The translations under genes were made by a program, and so were the position numbers. A DNA stretch of 64,000 bases from Prostheceraeus crozeri (Eukaryota > Platyhelminthes > Polycladida > Euryleptidae): assembly GCA_907163375.1 (NCBI GenBank), contig CAJQUW010011256.1:1-64000 (forward strand). Direction: 5' to 3'. Each line of letters opens with the position of its first letter. The first letter of the stretch is position 1. Below the pieces are notes generated by a model, which saw only the letters and a list, made by a program, of their open reading frames with translations, searched no databases and had not been told where the DNA came from. This document shows positions 51,201 to 56,294 of the stretch, piece by piece.

Positions 51201-54200
51201 GTCCTTTTGTCGATGATTTTCAATTTCCCTTGAATTGCAGTCTGCTTTCGAGCTTGACATTTGACTCGACAGATCATTCCAATTTGTGTTGATTTCATTC
51301 CAATATCAGACTTATGTCAATTACTCGTGAAATGTAATTGATTACAATTACAGATTATTCCGTTTTTCTATGATTACATTTCAATTACTTAAGATTATTA
51401 AAAGACGGATATTCTGAGGTTGATGACGATTGATCCGCGGAAAAACAGACCTCTCTTGTAGTGTTGATGTTAAATTACTGGCTCTTCTTTCCCCAAGTGT
51501 TTTCACATTTCATCTATTCGAGTAGAATGGCAGCGCTTTATCGAAGAGGTAATGTTGCGAAGAGGCTGCGTGCTGTATGAACATTGTACACTACTAACTG
51601 TGAATTAATTGCAATTACTTCTCAATTACCTGTGTATGTCTAAAAATGATTGCTTTTACTAATTGCTCATCAGAAAATGCTATTGATTGCAATTACTAAA
51701 TAGATCAATTGTAATTGCAACACAAGTCATTGAGTACATCACAGCAATAGAAGCCGCATCCATGAGACATCGGGGAATCGATTAACGAATTCAATAGGCC
51801 TGGTCAAACTTCCGATCAGTTTTGATAAATAGGCTTCACGATTTTCACCGGCACTTCCTATAAATCGCGTTTTAGTCTTAATTTCGACACGTGATCTTGA
51901 TATTGTGATGTAATGAAATGTTGTTATGTGTTTAGCAGTTTTGCTGAAACGAAAACCGCTGTAGGCTAGGTCCATCATAAAATTTGCTGACATGAATCGA
52001 TTTCAGAATCGAGAAAGAAAAATATGGAATATTAAAATATTTTTTACTAACTTCCATCGGAAAATTTGATATAAGGTTACTTGATATATGTGTGGAATGT
52101 GTGTAAATAAGACATTCTAGAATATGTGCAATGTGCATATGGTAATGAGTAAGGTGTTATAATACGCACCCCTTGTGACATTTTGCTTTCATATTTTTCT
52201 GCAATGATCTTCATTTCTGCTGTCAGCACATGTGTAGAGGAGCTCCTATTTCGCCATGACAGTAACAACATGTTTTTTCCGCCGAGCAATCTATATATAA
52301 TAATACTACAAACGACATACACTAACTTTGAAGAACTATGATTTTATAATCCCAGGGCAGGCAACTCAAGGTTATACTTAGTCAAGGATATGGCACCGTA
52401 GGGGAATATTTCATCACGACCAGTATATCTATCTTTAGTCCAGTTCTATTTTGGTTTATCCAGCTTATCTCAGTGCTGAAGAGCAAGGAAAACAGAAAGT
52501 TCTTTTCTCTCATTCGACAATGCTAACCATGTAAATTTATCATGTCAACATAACTGAATAACTACGACGTCGGACGTTACATTTTTCTGATAGTTTCGCT
52601 TGCTGAGTGAAACCCCGTTTGATCGTTTGTTGATCGTAAAACTCAATTAGCAGCAACAGTTTTTGCTGTTATGTTTTGTTATTGGTTTTATGCTTTCCCC
52701 ATTTTCTAGAGGGATTTTGTAAATGATCCTGCTTTCGTTAATGTTCAGTGTGATAGTGATCACCCTCAGGATTTGTGGATTTTCGATTTGTTCATAATGT
52801 CGTTTAATATACCAGTAATAAATGCTTTCCATTGAAATTGCTGCGTGGAACTATGCTATGAATAAGGCCGCATTGTCAGCTAAAATCTTAAGGTGCCAAC
52901 AAAAGCGATTTAATGAAAATAGATTAAGCATGTGCATTCATTATGATAGTGAAAATTGAATTAAATTATTAGATAATATAGCAGAGGTTAGCGATCCGTA
53001 ATCAACCGGCTAATGTAATGCGCGCGTAAGGAGACTACTATCAACAAATCAGATGTTAGCAGCGGCGGCATTGCACTACGAAAAGAACAACATAATAGCG
53101 ATAAAGACGACTAATGTGGCCTAACAGTGGAGCTAGAAATTTTGTCAAAATCAAACCTTAATATTCAAGAGTCCATAATAGGCTTATGCATGAAACAGAG
53201 GTGCGAGAAACTAGCTGAATAAGAATGGGTTTGTTGGATGGGGAATCTCGTGGTAATCTTGGCTTTTTTTCTGTGATAATGGAATGGGAAATTTCAAATT
53301 TCGTCCCATCAACAAGCCTTGAAATTTGTTATATTCGTAGTTTCATAAAGCACTAAACGAAGTATTATATGAATATCATTGTCTGCTTAGTAATTAGCTT
53401 GTGCCAACAATCATTTTCTGAATGAATTGCTGTGTGATGCATTTTTTGGCATCAATAGCGGACGTCTTTCTCACTCATGCGTTTATGAATAACTTAGAAA
53501 TCATTTCAAGATTGTAATTATCTTAACCAGAATGAAATGTCATGCTCTTTAAACACAGACTGCCATTAGCAACCAATTGGTGCCTGGTGGTTTGCAAAGG
53601 TGGGCAATCTAGATCTTGCATCCTTGCGGTTGTGAATAGATATGTTTTAGACAATAGCGAATGCGGATGCTCATTTGCAGAAGAAGAGCATTTTGAGGAA
53701 AACGTATCGTTAGGTTCTGATCCTGTGACAACCGTGAAAACTGGCTTTCCTACTGGGAATAGTGTCTGTAAGCGGTTTTTATAGTTACTAAACAAGCCAG
53801 GAGCTTCATGTAATATGCGTTCTTAAATCTAGAAAAGATCAAAGGATCGGTCAGGTGAAGACCTGAAGTTGTCCCTCGCACTAAGATGCCGTAGAGCAAG
53901 GGTCTTCTAAGGCTGGTACGCGTACCACCAAGTGGTACGCCAAACAGCCTGCGGTTGTACGCCCCAAAATTGCGAAATGATGTTCACCAATTTCTTCATT
54001 TATGTATTTTGAAATTGATGTTTGGTTGCTGAAGCTGGCGTATTTGGCAAGAGAATCGAGAAGACATCAGAATAGCTGCTTAAAAGTTGTTCTTATTGCT
54101 TGCGCAATCTTGATGCTAGCGCTTCTCCTCTGTGCTGGTGGAAGCCTGGCCGTGTAGGTGTTTCAATGACTGGGCTCTCATCCCAGCTGGAAGGTAATTT

Positions 54201-55326
54201 TTCATGGTTATGAACAAGTCACTCAAAGGCGCACTTGTGGAAGCTGCAGACATAAAACTTGTCGACCGATTATCCAAAATAGCCTTGCCCGGTTGCTATT
54301 GGCAGATATTTTTGCGAATCAAGCATTACAAAATAGTCTCCCAATGCTCCCGAAATATAGCCTTCCTTTTGTGCGTTGATTTTTGTCGACATTATGACTG
54401 GTGACTGCTTTTGTTGAGATTTAAAATAGCGTTATAACGGTGCAATTTCTATTTTTTCTGAAATACGGAATATTGTTTCAAATATTTATTATTTGTAATT
54501 TTGTCTGTCTTATGATTAATTGTAAATTTAATATCAGACATTCTCAAGGATGAAATACTTAACCAGATTCATGCATGTAGATGCTAACAGAAAGTAACGT
54601 ACTGTAGCTAGAAACATTCGGCATGGGCCTGCAAATGTACTTCTAGAACCTAACTCATATTTTAGACCAGTCAAATTCCACACAGCAAAATCCCGTCTTT
54701 TGATGGTCATGGAATACCTGGGATCGACATCGTGTGGAATGAATTGCCGCTTGACACGGCGAGGATCTCACATTTTGGGATCTGGATTGATGAGCTTTAC
54801 CATCACCTCACTTACGTGGTTATATGTCAGATTTCCGATGTTCAGAGCACAAATCTGATTGTATGCCCTTATCTTCGTGCCCAGCATTGAACTAGGTCTC
54901 TTCTACATTCCAATGATTCGTGATTCTGTTCCAACCAATAATCCAATGGAATTTCCAAATACAGTAATTTCTTTCTTACATAGGTGATTCATCCTTTTAT
55001 TGCTGCTCCATCACCCAGAGAGATACATGTAGCGAAATTAGACCTGAACTTTGGATAATGTCTGTTGATGATTTATTCAGCAAAAATCTAATGTGAAATG
55101 CTCTTCTGAAAGTGTTATGGAAATAATTCTGCTGAGTGATGCTTCAATTTGTGCTTGAATGTTGATATTTTCATGATAAAATTTCAATTCAAATATATCT
55201 CAAATTCAATCGTTACCTCTTTTTGTTTTAATTTCAGAACACGGGAAGGAATCCAGTGTTACTCTCGCTAACGCTACCCCAGAAGGTGTGATGGATCGTG
55301 TAAAGCAGCTTTCTCAGGCAACTTAG
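6187..55326 (+). CDS. NDUFA2: NDUFA2, NADH dehydrogenase 1 alpha subcomplex subunit 2 (three exons)
   Basis: Three exons, 6187-6269, 38528-38634 and 55238-55326, join into one frame of 92 codons plus TAG. The product matches complex I subunit B8, a small accessory subunit with a thioredoxin-like fold on the matrix arm. Seen directly: residues [10 protein letters not shown], then [12 protein letters not shown], then [14 protein letters not shown], then a C-terminal [17 protein letters not shown]. Cys18 and Cys52 have the same 34-residue spacing as the cysteine pair in human NDUFA2 (human protein 99 residues). Exon 1 ends with 2 nt of a codon completed by exon 2, and exon 2 ends with 1 nt completed by exon 3. 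All introns are GT-AG. The chosen ATG is the first after an in-frame TAA at 6163. The introns are filled with transposon debris on both strands. Confidence 0.95.
6270..7989. other. intron 1, unannotated stretch
   Basis: No repeat family or gene recognised. A minus-strand frame at 7606-7926 (106 codons) contains, on the minus strand around 7755, the heptamer CTGATGA. I could not find a matching stem and GAAA, so I do not call a ribozyme. Confidence 0.4.
7990..8618. mobile_element. MITE with GGGGTGAGTTGGCAT ends
   Basis: The left end (7991-8012) reads GGGGTGAGTTGGCAT and the right end (about 8600-8618) reads ATGCCAACTCACCCCACC, its inverted complement. At the right end, two further inverted copies of the GAGTT(G/T)GCAT core follow inward (about 8558-8590), like subterminal transposase-binding repeats. 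No transposase is inside. A minus-strand frame at 8212-8517 is cysteine-rich in part but unrecognised. No convincing target-site duplication was found. Confidence 0.55.
8619..9604. other. intron 1, unannotated stretch with a shared repeat
   Basis: Nothing coding is recognised. The segment about 9250-9370 (ATACCGGAACCA, then ATTGAGAAAG, AAAAAGGTAACT, TTTTACGGTCGAATTT) recurs inverted at about 13530-13650, so it belongs to an uncharacterised dispersed repeat. A short inverted repeat of GGTCGAAAGAACTCCATCGACC type lies at about 9420-9450. Confidence 0.4.
9605..11700 (-). pseudogene. LINE ORF2 (endonuclease + reverse transcriptase), broken
   Basis: Minus-strand pieces in several frames. The endonuclease shows [10 protein letters not shown] (about 11660) and [13 protein letters not shown] (about 11600-11630), then [13 protein letters not shown] (about 11400) and the catalytic-region LCGDLN (about 11320). 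A linker follows with [11 protein letters not shown] (about 10685). The RT has [17 protein letters not shown] (about 10450), [11 protein letters not shown] (about 10330), [12 protein letters not shown] (about 10150), [12 protein letters not shown] (about 9900) and the active-site box as YANDT (about 9810), where YADDT is usual. The Asp-to-Asn change would by itself disable RT. At least four frameshifts separate these blocks. Confidence 0.85.
11767..11934 (-). pseudogene. LINE ORF1 C-terminal tail
   Basis: A minus-strand frame ending in TGA at 11767 reads [20 protein letters not shown] and then [17 protein letters not shown]. This closely resembles the ORF1 C-terminus of CR1/L2-type LINEs (a block with NPDRT and a Glu/Arg-rich helix ending in a short beta stretch). 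It lies directly upstream of the endonuclease on the same strand, as expected. The earlier part of ORF1 (beyond 11940) is not recognisable. Confidence 0.65.
11936..14221. other. intron 1, unannotated stretch
   Basis: No gene recognised. At 13245-13385 a phrase like CACATGTAAACAGATCCTG occurs three times at uneven spacing. The segment about 13530-13650 is the inverted partner of the repeat at 9250-9370. The stretch 12590-13010 contains repeated GTGGATAATGG and CTACTACACCGA phrases. Confidence 0.4.
14222..15348. mobile_element. long foldback (inverted-repeat) element
   Basis: The left arm 14222-14459 (starting ATAGTCCGGCAGCCAGAA) is the inverted complement of the right arm 14665-15348 once the nested MITE at 14845-15286 is removed. 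The arms are about 240 bp with a spacer of about 205 bp. Matching blocks include AGACTTTCACAGAATGATG, CTGCCGAGTTCTAGTGAGTT and CTCTGATTAAAC. No protein is encoded. Elements with long terminal arms like this are usually non-autonomous DNA transposons; the superfamily is not clear because I found no firm target-site duplication. Confidence 0.8.
14845..15286. mobile_element. MITE nested in the foldback element
   Basis: Ends are CAGACCTGCCAA (14845) and TTGGCAGGTCTG (15286). GTCCCGATTTT occurs three times close to the ends. It interrupts the right foldback arm, and comparison with the left arm shows the empty site CATCATTCTGTGAAAG. The six bases ATTCTG are duplicated on both sides (14839-14844 and 15287-15292). 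That gives a directly readable 6-bp target duplication. The ends look hAT-like, but hAT duplicates 8 bp, so the family is left open. Confidence 0.8.
15349..16320. other. intron 1, unannotated stretch
   Basis: Nothing recognised. The final part may contain decayed RT sequence of the following Penelope-like element, but I cannot read conserved blocks before 16321. Confidence 0.35.
16321..17380 (+). pseudogene. Penelope-like element: RT end plus GIY-YIG endonuclease, 5'-truncated
   Basis: Plus-strand pieces in shifting frames give the C-terminal half of a Penelope-like polyprotein. [12 protein letters not shown] (from 16324) is the RT active-site block, with DE in place of the usual DD. Then come [20 protein letters not shown] and [18 protein letters not shown] (16440-16580), [19 protein letters not shown] (about 16650), a Cys-rich [13 protein letters not shown] (about 16965), and the GIY-YIG domain [20 protein letters not shown] (about 17100). 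The end is [15 protein letters not shown] and a stop at 17380. Penelope-like elements characteristically combine this RT with GIY-YIG. At least three frame changes and the changed active site make it inactive. Confidence 0.88.
17435..17476 (+). ncRNA. hammerhead-like core behind the Penelope-like ORF (degenerate)
   Basis: About 55 bp after the stop of the Penelope-like ORF the sequence reads CTGAAGA, then AGTGG, a loop, CCACT, then GAAC. This fits the hammerhead core CUGANGA - stem II - GAAA with one change (GAAA to GAAC). Hammerhead motifs are known in Penelope-like terminal repeats. I did not find convincing stems I and III, so this is a degenerate candidate only. Confidence 0.35.
17481..19440. 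other. intron 1, unannotated stretch
   Basis: No gene or repeat recognised on either strand. Open frames are short and overlapping. Confidence 0.4.
19500..19980 (-). pseudogene. possible decayed coding segment, perhaps a LINE 3' end
   Basis: This stretch is more GC-rich than its surroundings, and the minus strand carries protein-like pieces in successive frames: [20 protein letters not shown] (about 19900), [19 protein letters not shown] (about 19700) and, near 19560, [11 protein letters not shown], which recalls the DRDRWR tail of some LINE ORF2 proteins. I cannot name the family. It could also be a host pseudogene. Confidence 0.25.
19981..22334. other. intron 1, unannotated stretch
   Basis: Nothing recognised. 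An ATG frame of 109 codons at 20169-20498 (plus) has no known domain and is probably chance. Confidence 0.4.
22557..22683. repeat. long palindrome 1 (arms about 60 bp)
   Basis: The left arm (22557-22615) and right arm (22622-22683) are inverted complements over about 60 bp with few mismatches, for example GGGCTTTAATGTCGAT against ATCGACATTAAAGCCC. The centre is CCTCGGTCACTGACGTGACC followed by TCGGATAATC. The right edge reads TATTCCTATATTA, shared with the palindrome at 23749-23864, although the arms between differ. Confidence 0.85.
22706..22753. repeat. short palindrome with CCGGACAAT arms
   Basis: CATTTTGCCGGACAATGTTGC is followed after six bases by its near complement, TTGCAATATTGTCCGGGAAATG. 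The arms are about 20 bp. It adjoins the larger palindrome cluster. Confidence 0.75.
23749..23864. repeat. long palindrome 2 (arms about 55 bp)
   Basis: The left arm TAGGAATATTGTCATAGTTT matches the right arm AAACTATGACAATATTCCTA, and the inner parts GGACAAATAATGCAGAT and ATCTGCATTTGTCC also pair. The centre is CCTCTGACGCTAGCGCGTCC followed by TCGGATAATC. It shares the centre layout and outer edge with the palindrome at 22557-22683, but the arm sequences are unrelated. Confidence 0.85.
24003..24035 (+). ncRNA. GAAACGTTGG hairpin motif (hammerhead-like, degenerate)
   Basis: The motif CCTTGAGAAA, stem GGGTC/GACCC, GAAACGTTGG resembles the motif at 44185-44217. The stem followed by CGAAACG resembles a hammerhead stem II and core, though the CUGANGA side is imperfect. 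It lies just beyond the 3' side of the minus-strand Penelope-like remnant but reads on the plus strand. Confidence 0.35.
24090..24690 (-). pseudogene. second Penelope-like element remnant
   Basis: On the minus strand, from about 24690: [10 protein letters not shown], then [20 protein letters not shown] (about 24600), [16 protein letters not shown], a Cys-rich [10 protein letters not shown] (about 24320), and the GIY-YIG remnant LYAG, an in-frame stop, then [11 protein letters not shown] (about 24130). Block order equals that of the element at 16321-17380. It is more decayed, lacks the RT active site and the protein's C-terminus, and lies in the opposite orientation. Confidence 0.75.
25004..25165 (+). 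pseudogene. LINE ORF2 C-terminal end
   Basis: Fifty-three codons ending in TGA at 25163-25165 read [20 protein letters not shown] and then [12 protein letters not shown]. The [10 protein letters not shown] block followed by a Phe-Lys-Arg helix is the usual C-terminus of CR1/L2/Jockey-type ORF2 proteins. An upstream frameshifted piece ([10 protein letters not shown], about 24950) belongs to the same protein. The copy is heavily 5'-truncated, typical of LINE insertion. An ATCTTCATTAGAAGAT hairpin lies about 190 bp downstream. Confidence 0.7.
25430..25580 (+). repeat. purine-rich tract
   Basis: The plus strand is almost all A and G, with AAGAGAAGAGGAATAG and AAGGAGGAAGAGGAAATG type runs. No fixed unit. 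The minus strand reads as a Ser/Phe/Leu-rich open frame, an artefact of composition. Confidence 0.5.
25581..27404. other. intron 1, unannotated stretch
   Basis: Nothing firmly recognised. At 27047-27232 the minus strand is open, with [20 protein letters not shown] and then [13 protein letters not shown]. This looks protein-like, but I cannot assign it. Confidence 0.35.
27405..27630 (-). mobile_element. tRNA-derived SINE, copy 2
   Basis: The minus strand carries the same SINE as at 1493-1735 and 45.5-45.9 kb. Sense landmarks: GCTGTCGATATC near 27615, the A-box-like GTGGCCTAGTGAAGAAGG (about 27540), the B box GGTTCGATTCC (about 27495) and the tail GTTGGTGTCTTG (about 27460). Better preserved than copy 1. 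Confidence 0.85.
28149..28193. repeat. short palindrome with GTTAATGCACG arms
   Basis: GTTAATGCACG and CGTGCATTAAC are perfect 11-bp inverted arms around a GC-rich centre, ACAGCGTCGGCATGCGCG. A partial arm (TTAATGCACGGCAT) recurs near 28940. It may belong to the same class as the long palindromes at 22.6 and 23.8 kb. Confidence 0.6.
28270..28799. mobile_element. hAT-type MITE with CAGGGTTGG ends
   Basis: Starts CAGGGTTGG at 28270 and ends CCAACCCTG at 28799. Inside both ends are inverted runs of AAAACCCAAA/TTTGGGTTTT. The flanks are ATAGCGAT (28262-28269) and ATGGCGAT (28800-28807), an 8-bp duplication with one mismatch, matching hAT behaviour. 530 bp, no protein. Confidence 0.82.
28800..30060. 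other. intron 1, mostly unannotated
   Basis: No gene recognised. From 29615 a single MITE-like end, CAAGGACTGCAAAAAA, is followed by AATCAATTGATTGC repeats like those of the MITEs at 56.2-58.4 and 59.4-60.0 kb. The partner end was not found. Confidence 0.4.
30065..30330 (-). repeat. dispersed repeat family (TCGACACTCTACC), minus copy
   Basis: The reverse complement matches 61605-61870 over its length: CATTCCTTTTGATATC, TTTCATA, TTGCAAATATTT, TTTTTGGACC, and at the end TTTGAGTCGACACTCTGCC. The 4.4-kb copy shares the last part. No coding content. Confidence 0.7.
30331..32720. other. intron 1, unannotated stretch
   Basis: No gene recognised. 31140-31600 is relatively GC-rich with open minus-strand frames (117 and 60 codons), and 32344-32616 (minus, 90 codons) begins with an acidic, Cys-containing stretch. 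I cannot assign either. Confidence 0.35.
32722..32838. repeat. small foldback of TGAGATTTTT/AAAAATCTCA
   Basis: AATGAGATTTTTATGAG at the left is complemented by CATGAGAAAAATCTCATG at the right, with several CATGA/TCATG units between. About 115 bp. It could be a tiny MITE or a local duplication. Confidence 0.45.
33350..34238 (+). pseudogene. hAT transposase C-terminal part with long coiled coil
   Basis: A first frame reads [19 protein letters not shown] from 33350 and, after about 40 codons, runs into a stop. A one-base shift near 33465 continues the protein as [20 protein letters not shown] and stays open to TGA at 34238. The block [46 protein letters not shown] is the hAT family dimerisation domain, where Ala/Ser-rich residues before ERVFS and a later KRSNL are typical. 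It is followed by about 115 residues of Glu/Lys-rich heptad-like sequence predicted by eye to be a coiled coil, an uncommon extension. The DDE core and N-terminus are missing. Confidence 0.8.
36120..36334 (+). pseudogene. possible BED-type zinc finger exon inside the hAT element
   Basis: One plus-strand frame ending in TAA at 36334 reads [18 protein letters not shown] and then [20 protein letters not shown], ending [10 protein letters not shown]. The spacing Cys-x2-Cys, a Thr-x-Leu step, His-x4-His fits a BED finger, the usual N-terminal DNA-binding domain of hAT transposases. Oddly, it lies downstream of the C-terminal domain on the same strand. It could be a scrambled copy, a second nested fragment, or chance. 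Confidence 0.35.
36718..37949. other. intron 1, unannotated stretch
   Basis: Nothing recognised. No open frame above 60 codons of interest on either strand. Confidence 0.45.
37950..38290. repeat. imperfect tandem repeat, 60-bp period
   Basis: The phrase (T/A)TCTGC(T/A)GTTGA ends at 38160 (variant), 38220 and 38280, exactly 60 bp apart. TTGAAACGGGAACGCTTCAC (about 38177) aligns with TTGAAATGAGAATGTTTCAC (about 38058). At least four diverged units are visible, ending about 240 bp before NDUFA2 exon 2. Confidence 0.6.
38528..38634 (+). CDS. NDUFA2: NDUFA2 exon 2
   Basis: The acceptor is TTTGTTTTCAG|A and the donor CG|GTAAGT. One base completes the Arg codon begun in exon 1, then 35 codons read [20 protein letters not shown] and then [15 protein letters not shown]. 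One base of the next codon remains. This is the most conserved part of the subunit (FIEK, P-ILIREC, VQPKLWAR in vertebrates). Confidence 0.96.
38943..39189 (+). pseudogene. RTE-type LINE ORF2 C-terminal end
   Basis: Plus-strand pieces: [15 protein letters not shown] (38943-38987), then [20 protein letters not shown] (about 39014-39075), then, one frame over, [20 protein letters not shown] (about 39090-39150), with a stop at 39187. The order [26 protein letters not shown] is the typical end of RTE-group ORF2. Two frame changes and a stop show it is dead and 5'-truncated. Confidence 0.8.
39799..40613. mobile_element. MITE with GTAATTGCAATTAC-type ends, carrying a SINE
   Basis: The right end reads AATTACAACACAAGTCTG (ending 40613) and is preceded by many TAATTGCAATTAC units. 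The left end (from about 39799) is more decayed. Internal sequence matches the MITE at 51307-51732, for example CCGTTTTTCT, ATTACATTTCAATTACTT, TTCCCAAGTG and AGTGCTGTGAT/AGCGCTTTAT. The SINE at 39878-40078 sits inside it. Confidence 0.65.
39878..40078 (+). mobile_element. second tRNA-derived SINE family, with 11-bp target duplication
   Basis: The tRNA-like head reads GTGGCACAGTGGTTAAG (A box region) and GAGGTCGAGTCCC (B box). The body carries GGAAGGGCATCCGG, a stretch seen in some SINEs that share tails with RTE-type LINEs. TCTGATGTAAA flanks it on both sides (39867-39877 and 40079-40089), a perfect 11-bp duplication. It inserted into the older MITE. An RTE tail nearby (38943-39189) could represent the partner LINE group, which is inference. 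Confidence 0.88.
40952..41325. repeat. direct duplication of an 80-bp segment
   Basis: 40952-41030 and 41247-41325 share GAGTTGCATTTTCAGTTGAA, GGGAACA-ACCTGAATAGCTG and CAATAT-GGAATC in the same order, about 295 bp apart. Reason unknown; possibly two units of a longer tandem repeat. Confidence 0.6.
41326..42475. other. intron 2, unannotated stretch
   Basis: No gene recognised. A short (TA)n run of about nine units lies at 41476-41493. Confidence 0.4.
42641..44051 (+). mobile_element. Tc1-like transposon, full length, inactive
   Basis: Ends CAGTCGTGGCCAAAA (42641) and its complement TTTTGGCCACGACTG (44051), flanked by TA on both sides (42639-42640 and 44052-44053). 1411 bp. Contains one transposase gene on the plus strand, broken by a frameshift and a stop. 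Inner end sequences (GAGTCCACC against GGTGGATTC) also pair. It inserted between the inverted arms described separately. Confidence 0.95.
42886..43880 (+). pseudogene. Tc1-family transposase, broken
   Basis: The ATG at 42886 gives [20 protein letters not shown] and a paired-type helix-turn-helix region ([20 protein letters not shown], then [10 protein letters not shown]). A frameshift near 43195 moves to [19 protein letters not shown]. Catalytic blocks: [12 protein letters not shown] (usual SDE, so the first Asp is Glu here), [11 protein letters not shown] (second Asp), an in-frame TAA at 43632, then [12 protein letters not shown] (Glu). The second Asp and the Glu have 35 residues between them if the stop is counted as one codon. 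The frame ends SKYTKF and TGA at 43880. Length fits a Tc1 transposase of about 330 residues. Confidence 0.93.
44254..45484. other. intron 2, unannotated stretch
   Basis: No gene, element end or tandem repeat recognised. Confidence 0.4.
45485..45690 (-). mobile_element. tRNA-derived SINE, copy 3
   Basis: Minus-strand copy of the family at 1493-1735: GAAGTCATCTCCAAGTGATA is the complement of the sense 5' region, GGAATCGAACCGAAGTCC carries the B box complement, and TTTTTCACTAGGCCAGG the A box complement. It lies head-to-head with the copy at 45700-45925, separated by only about 10-20 bp. Confidence 0.88.
45700..45925 (+). mobile_element. tRNA-derived SINE, copy 4
   Basis: The best plus-strand copy. 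GGCTGTCGATATCACTTGG starts it, then GCGTGGCCTAGTGAAGAAGG (A box), CGGACTTCGGTTCGATTCCC (B box), GTGTTGGTGTCTTTTATTG and a 3' part ending GACAGACC. Together with the inverted copy at 45485-45690 it forms a long near-perfect inverted repeat inside NDUFA2 intron 2. Confidence 0.9.
46475..46770. repeat. minisatellite of CGACTACACGGGCACGGGTC units
   Basis: Tandem array mixing a unit of about 41 bp (CGACTACACAGGCACGGGTC, CAGTCTGTTGGCATTCCAAGT) and a shorter one of about 26 bp lacking the TTGGCATTCCAAGT part. Around nine units are visible, with CACAGG and CACGGG variants. It is much more GC-rich than its surroundings. A 103-codon frame through it is a by-product of the repeat. Confidence 0.85.
46771..49140. 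other. intron 2, unannotated stretch
   Basis: Nothing recognised on either strand; only short open frames. Confidence 0.45.
49141..49234. repeat. palindrome with ATAGCATTC arms
   Basis: ATAGCATTCGAACTCGTTAGG and CCAACTCGTGGAATGCTAT form imperfect 20-bp arms. The inner part, TTTAAATGG to GGGTATTTAAG, also pairs. The centre CCCTCACCCTAACGTGTTCG resembles the centres of the palindromes at 22.6 and 23.8 kb. Confidence 0.6.
49235..51306. other. intron 2, unannotated stretch
   Basis: Nothing recognised. A minus-strand frame at 49430-49675 is protein-like ([18 protein letters not shown]) but unassigned. Confidence 0.4.
51307..51732. mobile_element. MITE with GTAATTGCAATTAC-type ends, second copy
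   Basis: The left end CAGACTTATGTCAATTAC and the right end GTAATTGCAACACAAGTC are inverted. TAATTGATTACAATTAC-type units crowd both ends. The interior matches the copy at 39799-40613 (CCGTTTTTCTATGATTACAT, CCCAAGTGTTTTC). No protein. The target duplication is not clear. Confidence 0.7.
51733..53891. other. intron 2, unannotated stretch
   Basis: Nothing firmly recognised. Overlapping open frames on both strands at 53523-53795 (80 and 90 codons) have no known domain. Confidence 0.4.
53892..53970. mobile_element. single hAT-like terminus (CAAGGGTCTTCTAAGG)
   Basis: CAAGGGTCTTCTAAGGCTGG is followed by GTACGCGTACC and inverted GGTACGC/GTACG units, a pattern common at hAT ends. I did not find the opposite end in the window, so this is a truncated copy or one whose partner is decayed. 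Confidence 0.4.
53971..55237. other. intron 2, unannotated stretch
   Basis: No gene recognised. Near 54690-54770 the plus strand reads [16 protein letters not shown] in one frame, faintly like a LINE C-terminus, but too weak to call. Confidence 0.35.
55238..55326 (+). CDS. NDUFA2: NDUFA2 exon 3 (terminal coding exon)
   Basis: The acceptor is TTTTAATTTCAG|A. Two bases complete a Glu codon begun in exon 2, then [28 protein letters not shown] and TAG at 55324-55326. It aligns with the vertebrate end (FGQET-VPLNN-S-DQV). The reading frame across the junction gives KLFARFEHGKE without a gap relative to KLWARYAFGQE. Confidence 0.95.
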
Positions 55327-55373
55327 CTGTCTCTCCATTGCTAATGGAAATTGACTTGAAATTAATGAAGCAA

Positions 55374-55379
55374 AATATA
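55374..55379 (+). promoter_or_regulatory. possible NDUFA2 poly(A) signal (AATATA variant)
   Basis: AATATA lies 48 bp after the NDUFA2 stop, followed about 30 bp later by a T-rich stretch (TTTTCATTGTGTCG). No AATAAA occurs until about 56104. The assignment is a guess from position. Confidence 0.3.
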
Positions 55380-56194
55380 AATACAGTGATAAGTTCTACT
55401 TCACTCTGTTTTCATTGTGTCGTCCTATTAACAGGGATATACGCAATTTCGGAATGAATTGCGTGATGCCAAATACGTAAACCTTCACAATTGCGTTATT
55501 AAATATTTCATGAAAGTTGCAAATTATCCTGACGTGAATCCCATAGAGAATTATCATAATGAAAAAAATCAGCATCTTGAAACATTTTGTGGCTAGACTA
55601 TAGAATTTCGGTTCATCACCATAAAGGGTGAGCTTCGGATCAGATTTCATGAATTTTGAAACTCAATTCGAACTAGATTACAAGAGTTGGGTCAAGTTGG
55701 AACCCGATAAGTAGTATTCAGCTTAACCTGAACAAAACAAATTATTTCCAAATTCTGGAAGTATACGCATGTATTAGGCTTACCCCAGTGCCGAAGAGCT
55801 CGAAACTTTTTATAAATGACCTGGGAGTTGAGACCGATTCCTCTCCTATCGACTCAGAGCAAGATCTATGAATTGATGATGGAATATCGAAAGCAACTTA
55901 TACAAGCGGTCGACCTATTTCAGCATGATTTCACAGCGAAGCATCAGTCTTTCTACAGGATAGCATGACAAAATTATTCGATCAGTTTCTGTAGTGTCCA
56001 AATATTTACATGCGACAATTCGCTAAAACTCGACAAAAGCAATCTATTCAGTATGGCACATCACTTCTGTGATAATGTTTTGTTTGATAAAGGAAAACGA
56101 TGAAAATAAACACTAGAAAACTTCGAAGAAGGATTAGTACAGTGAGGCACACAAGACGTTAAACAAATATAAAGTCTGATGCCAATTGACCATG
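55380..56194. other. 3' flank of NDUFA2, unannotated
   Basis: Nothing recognised. This stretch probably includes the NDUFA2 3' UTR end. Confidence 0.35.
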
Positions 56195-56294
56195 CAAGGG
56201 CTGGAAGAAAAATATAAGCTGAGTCGTAAAAAGCCGCGTTTTTTCTTAATTCTTTATTATCAATTACAAAGTCATTTCAAAATTCACGAATTCC

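Noticed and set aside
54570-54800. LINE C-terminus (VWNELP)
   Set aside because: Only one short block resembles the family and the surrounding frames do not agree.
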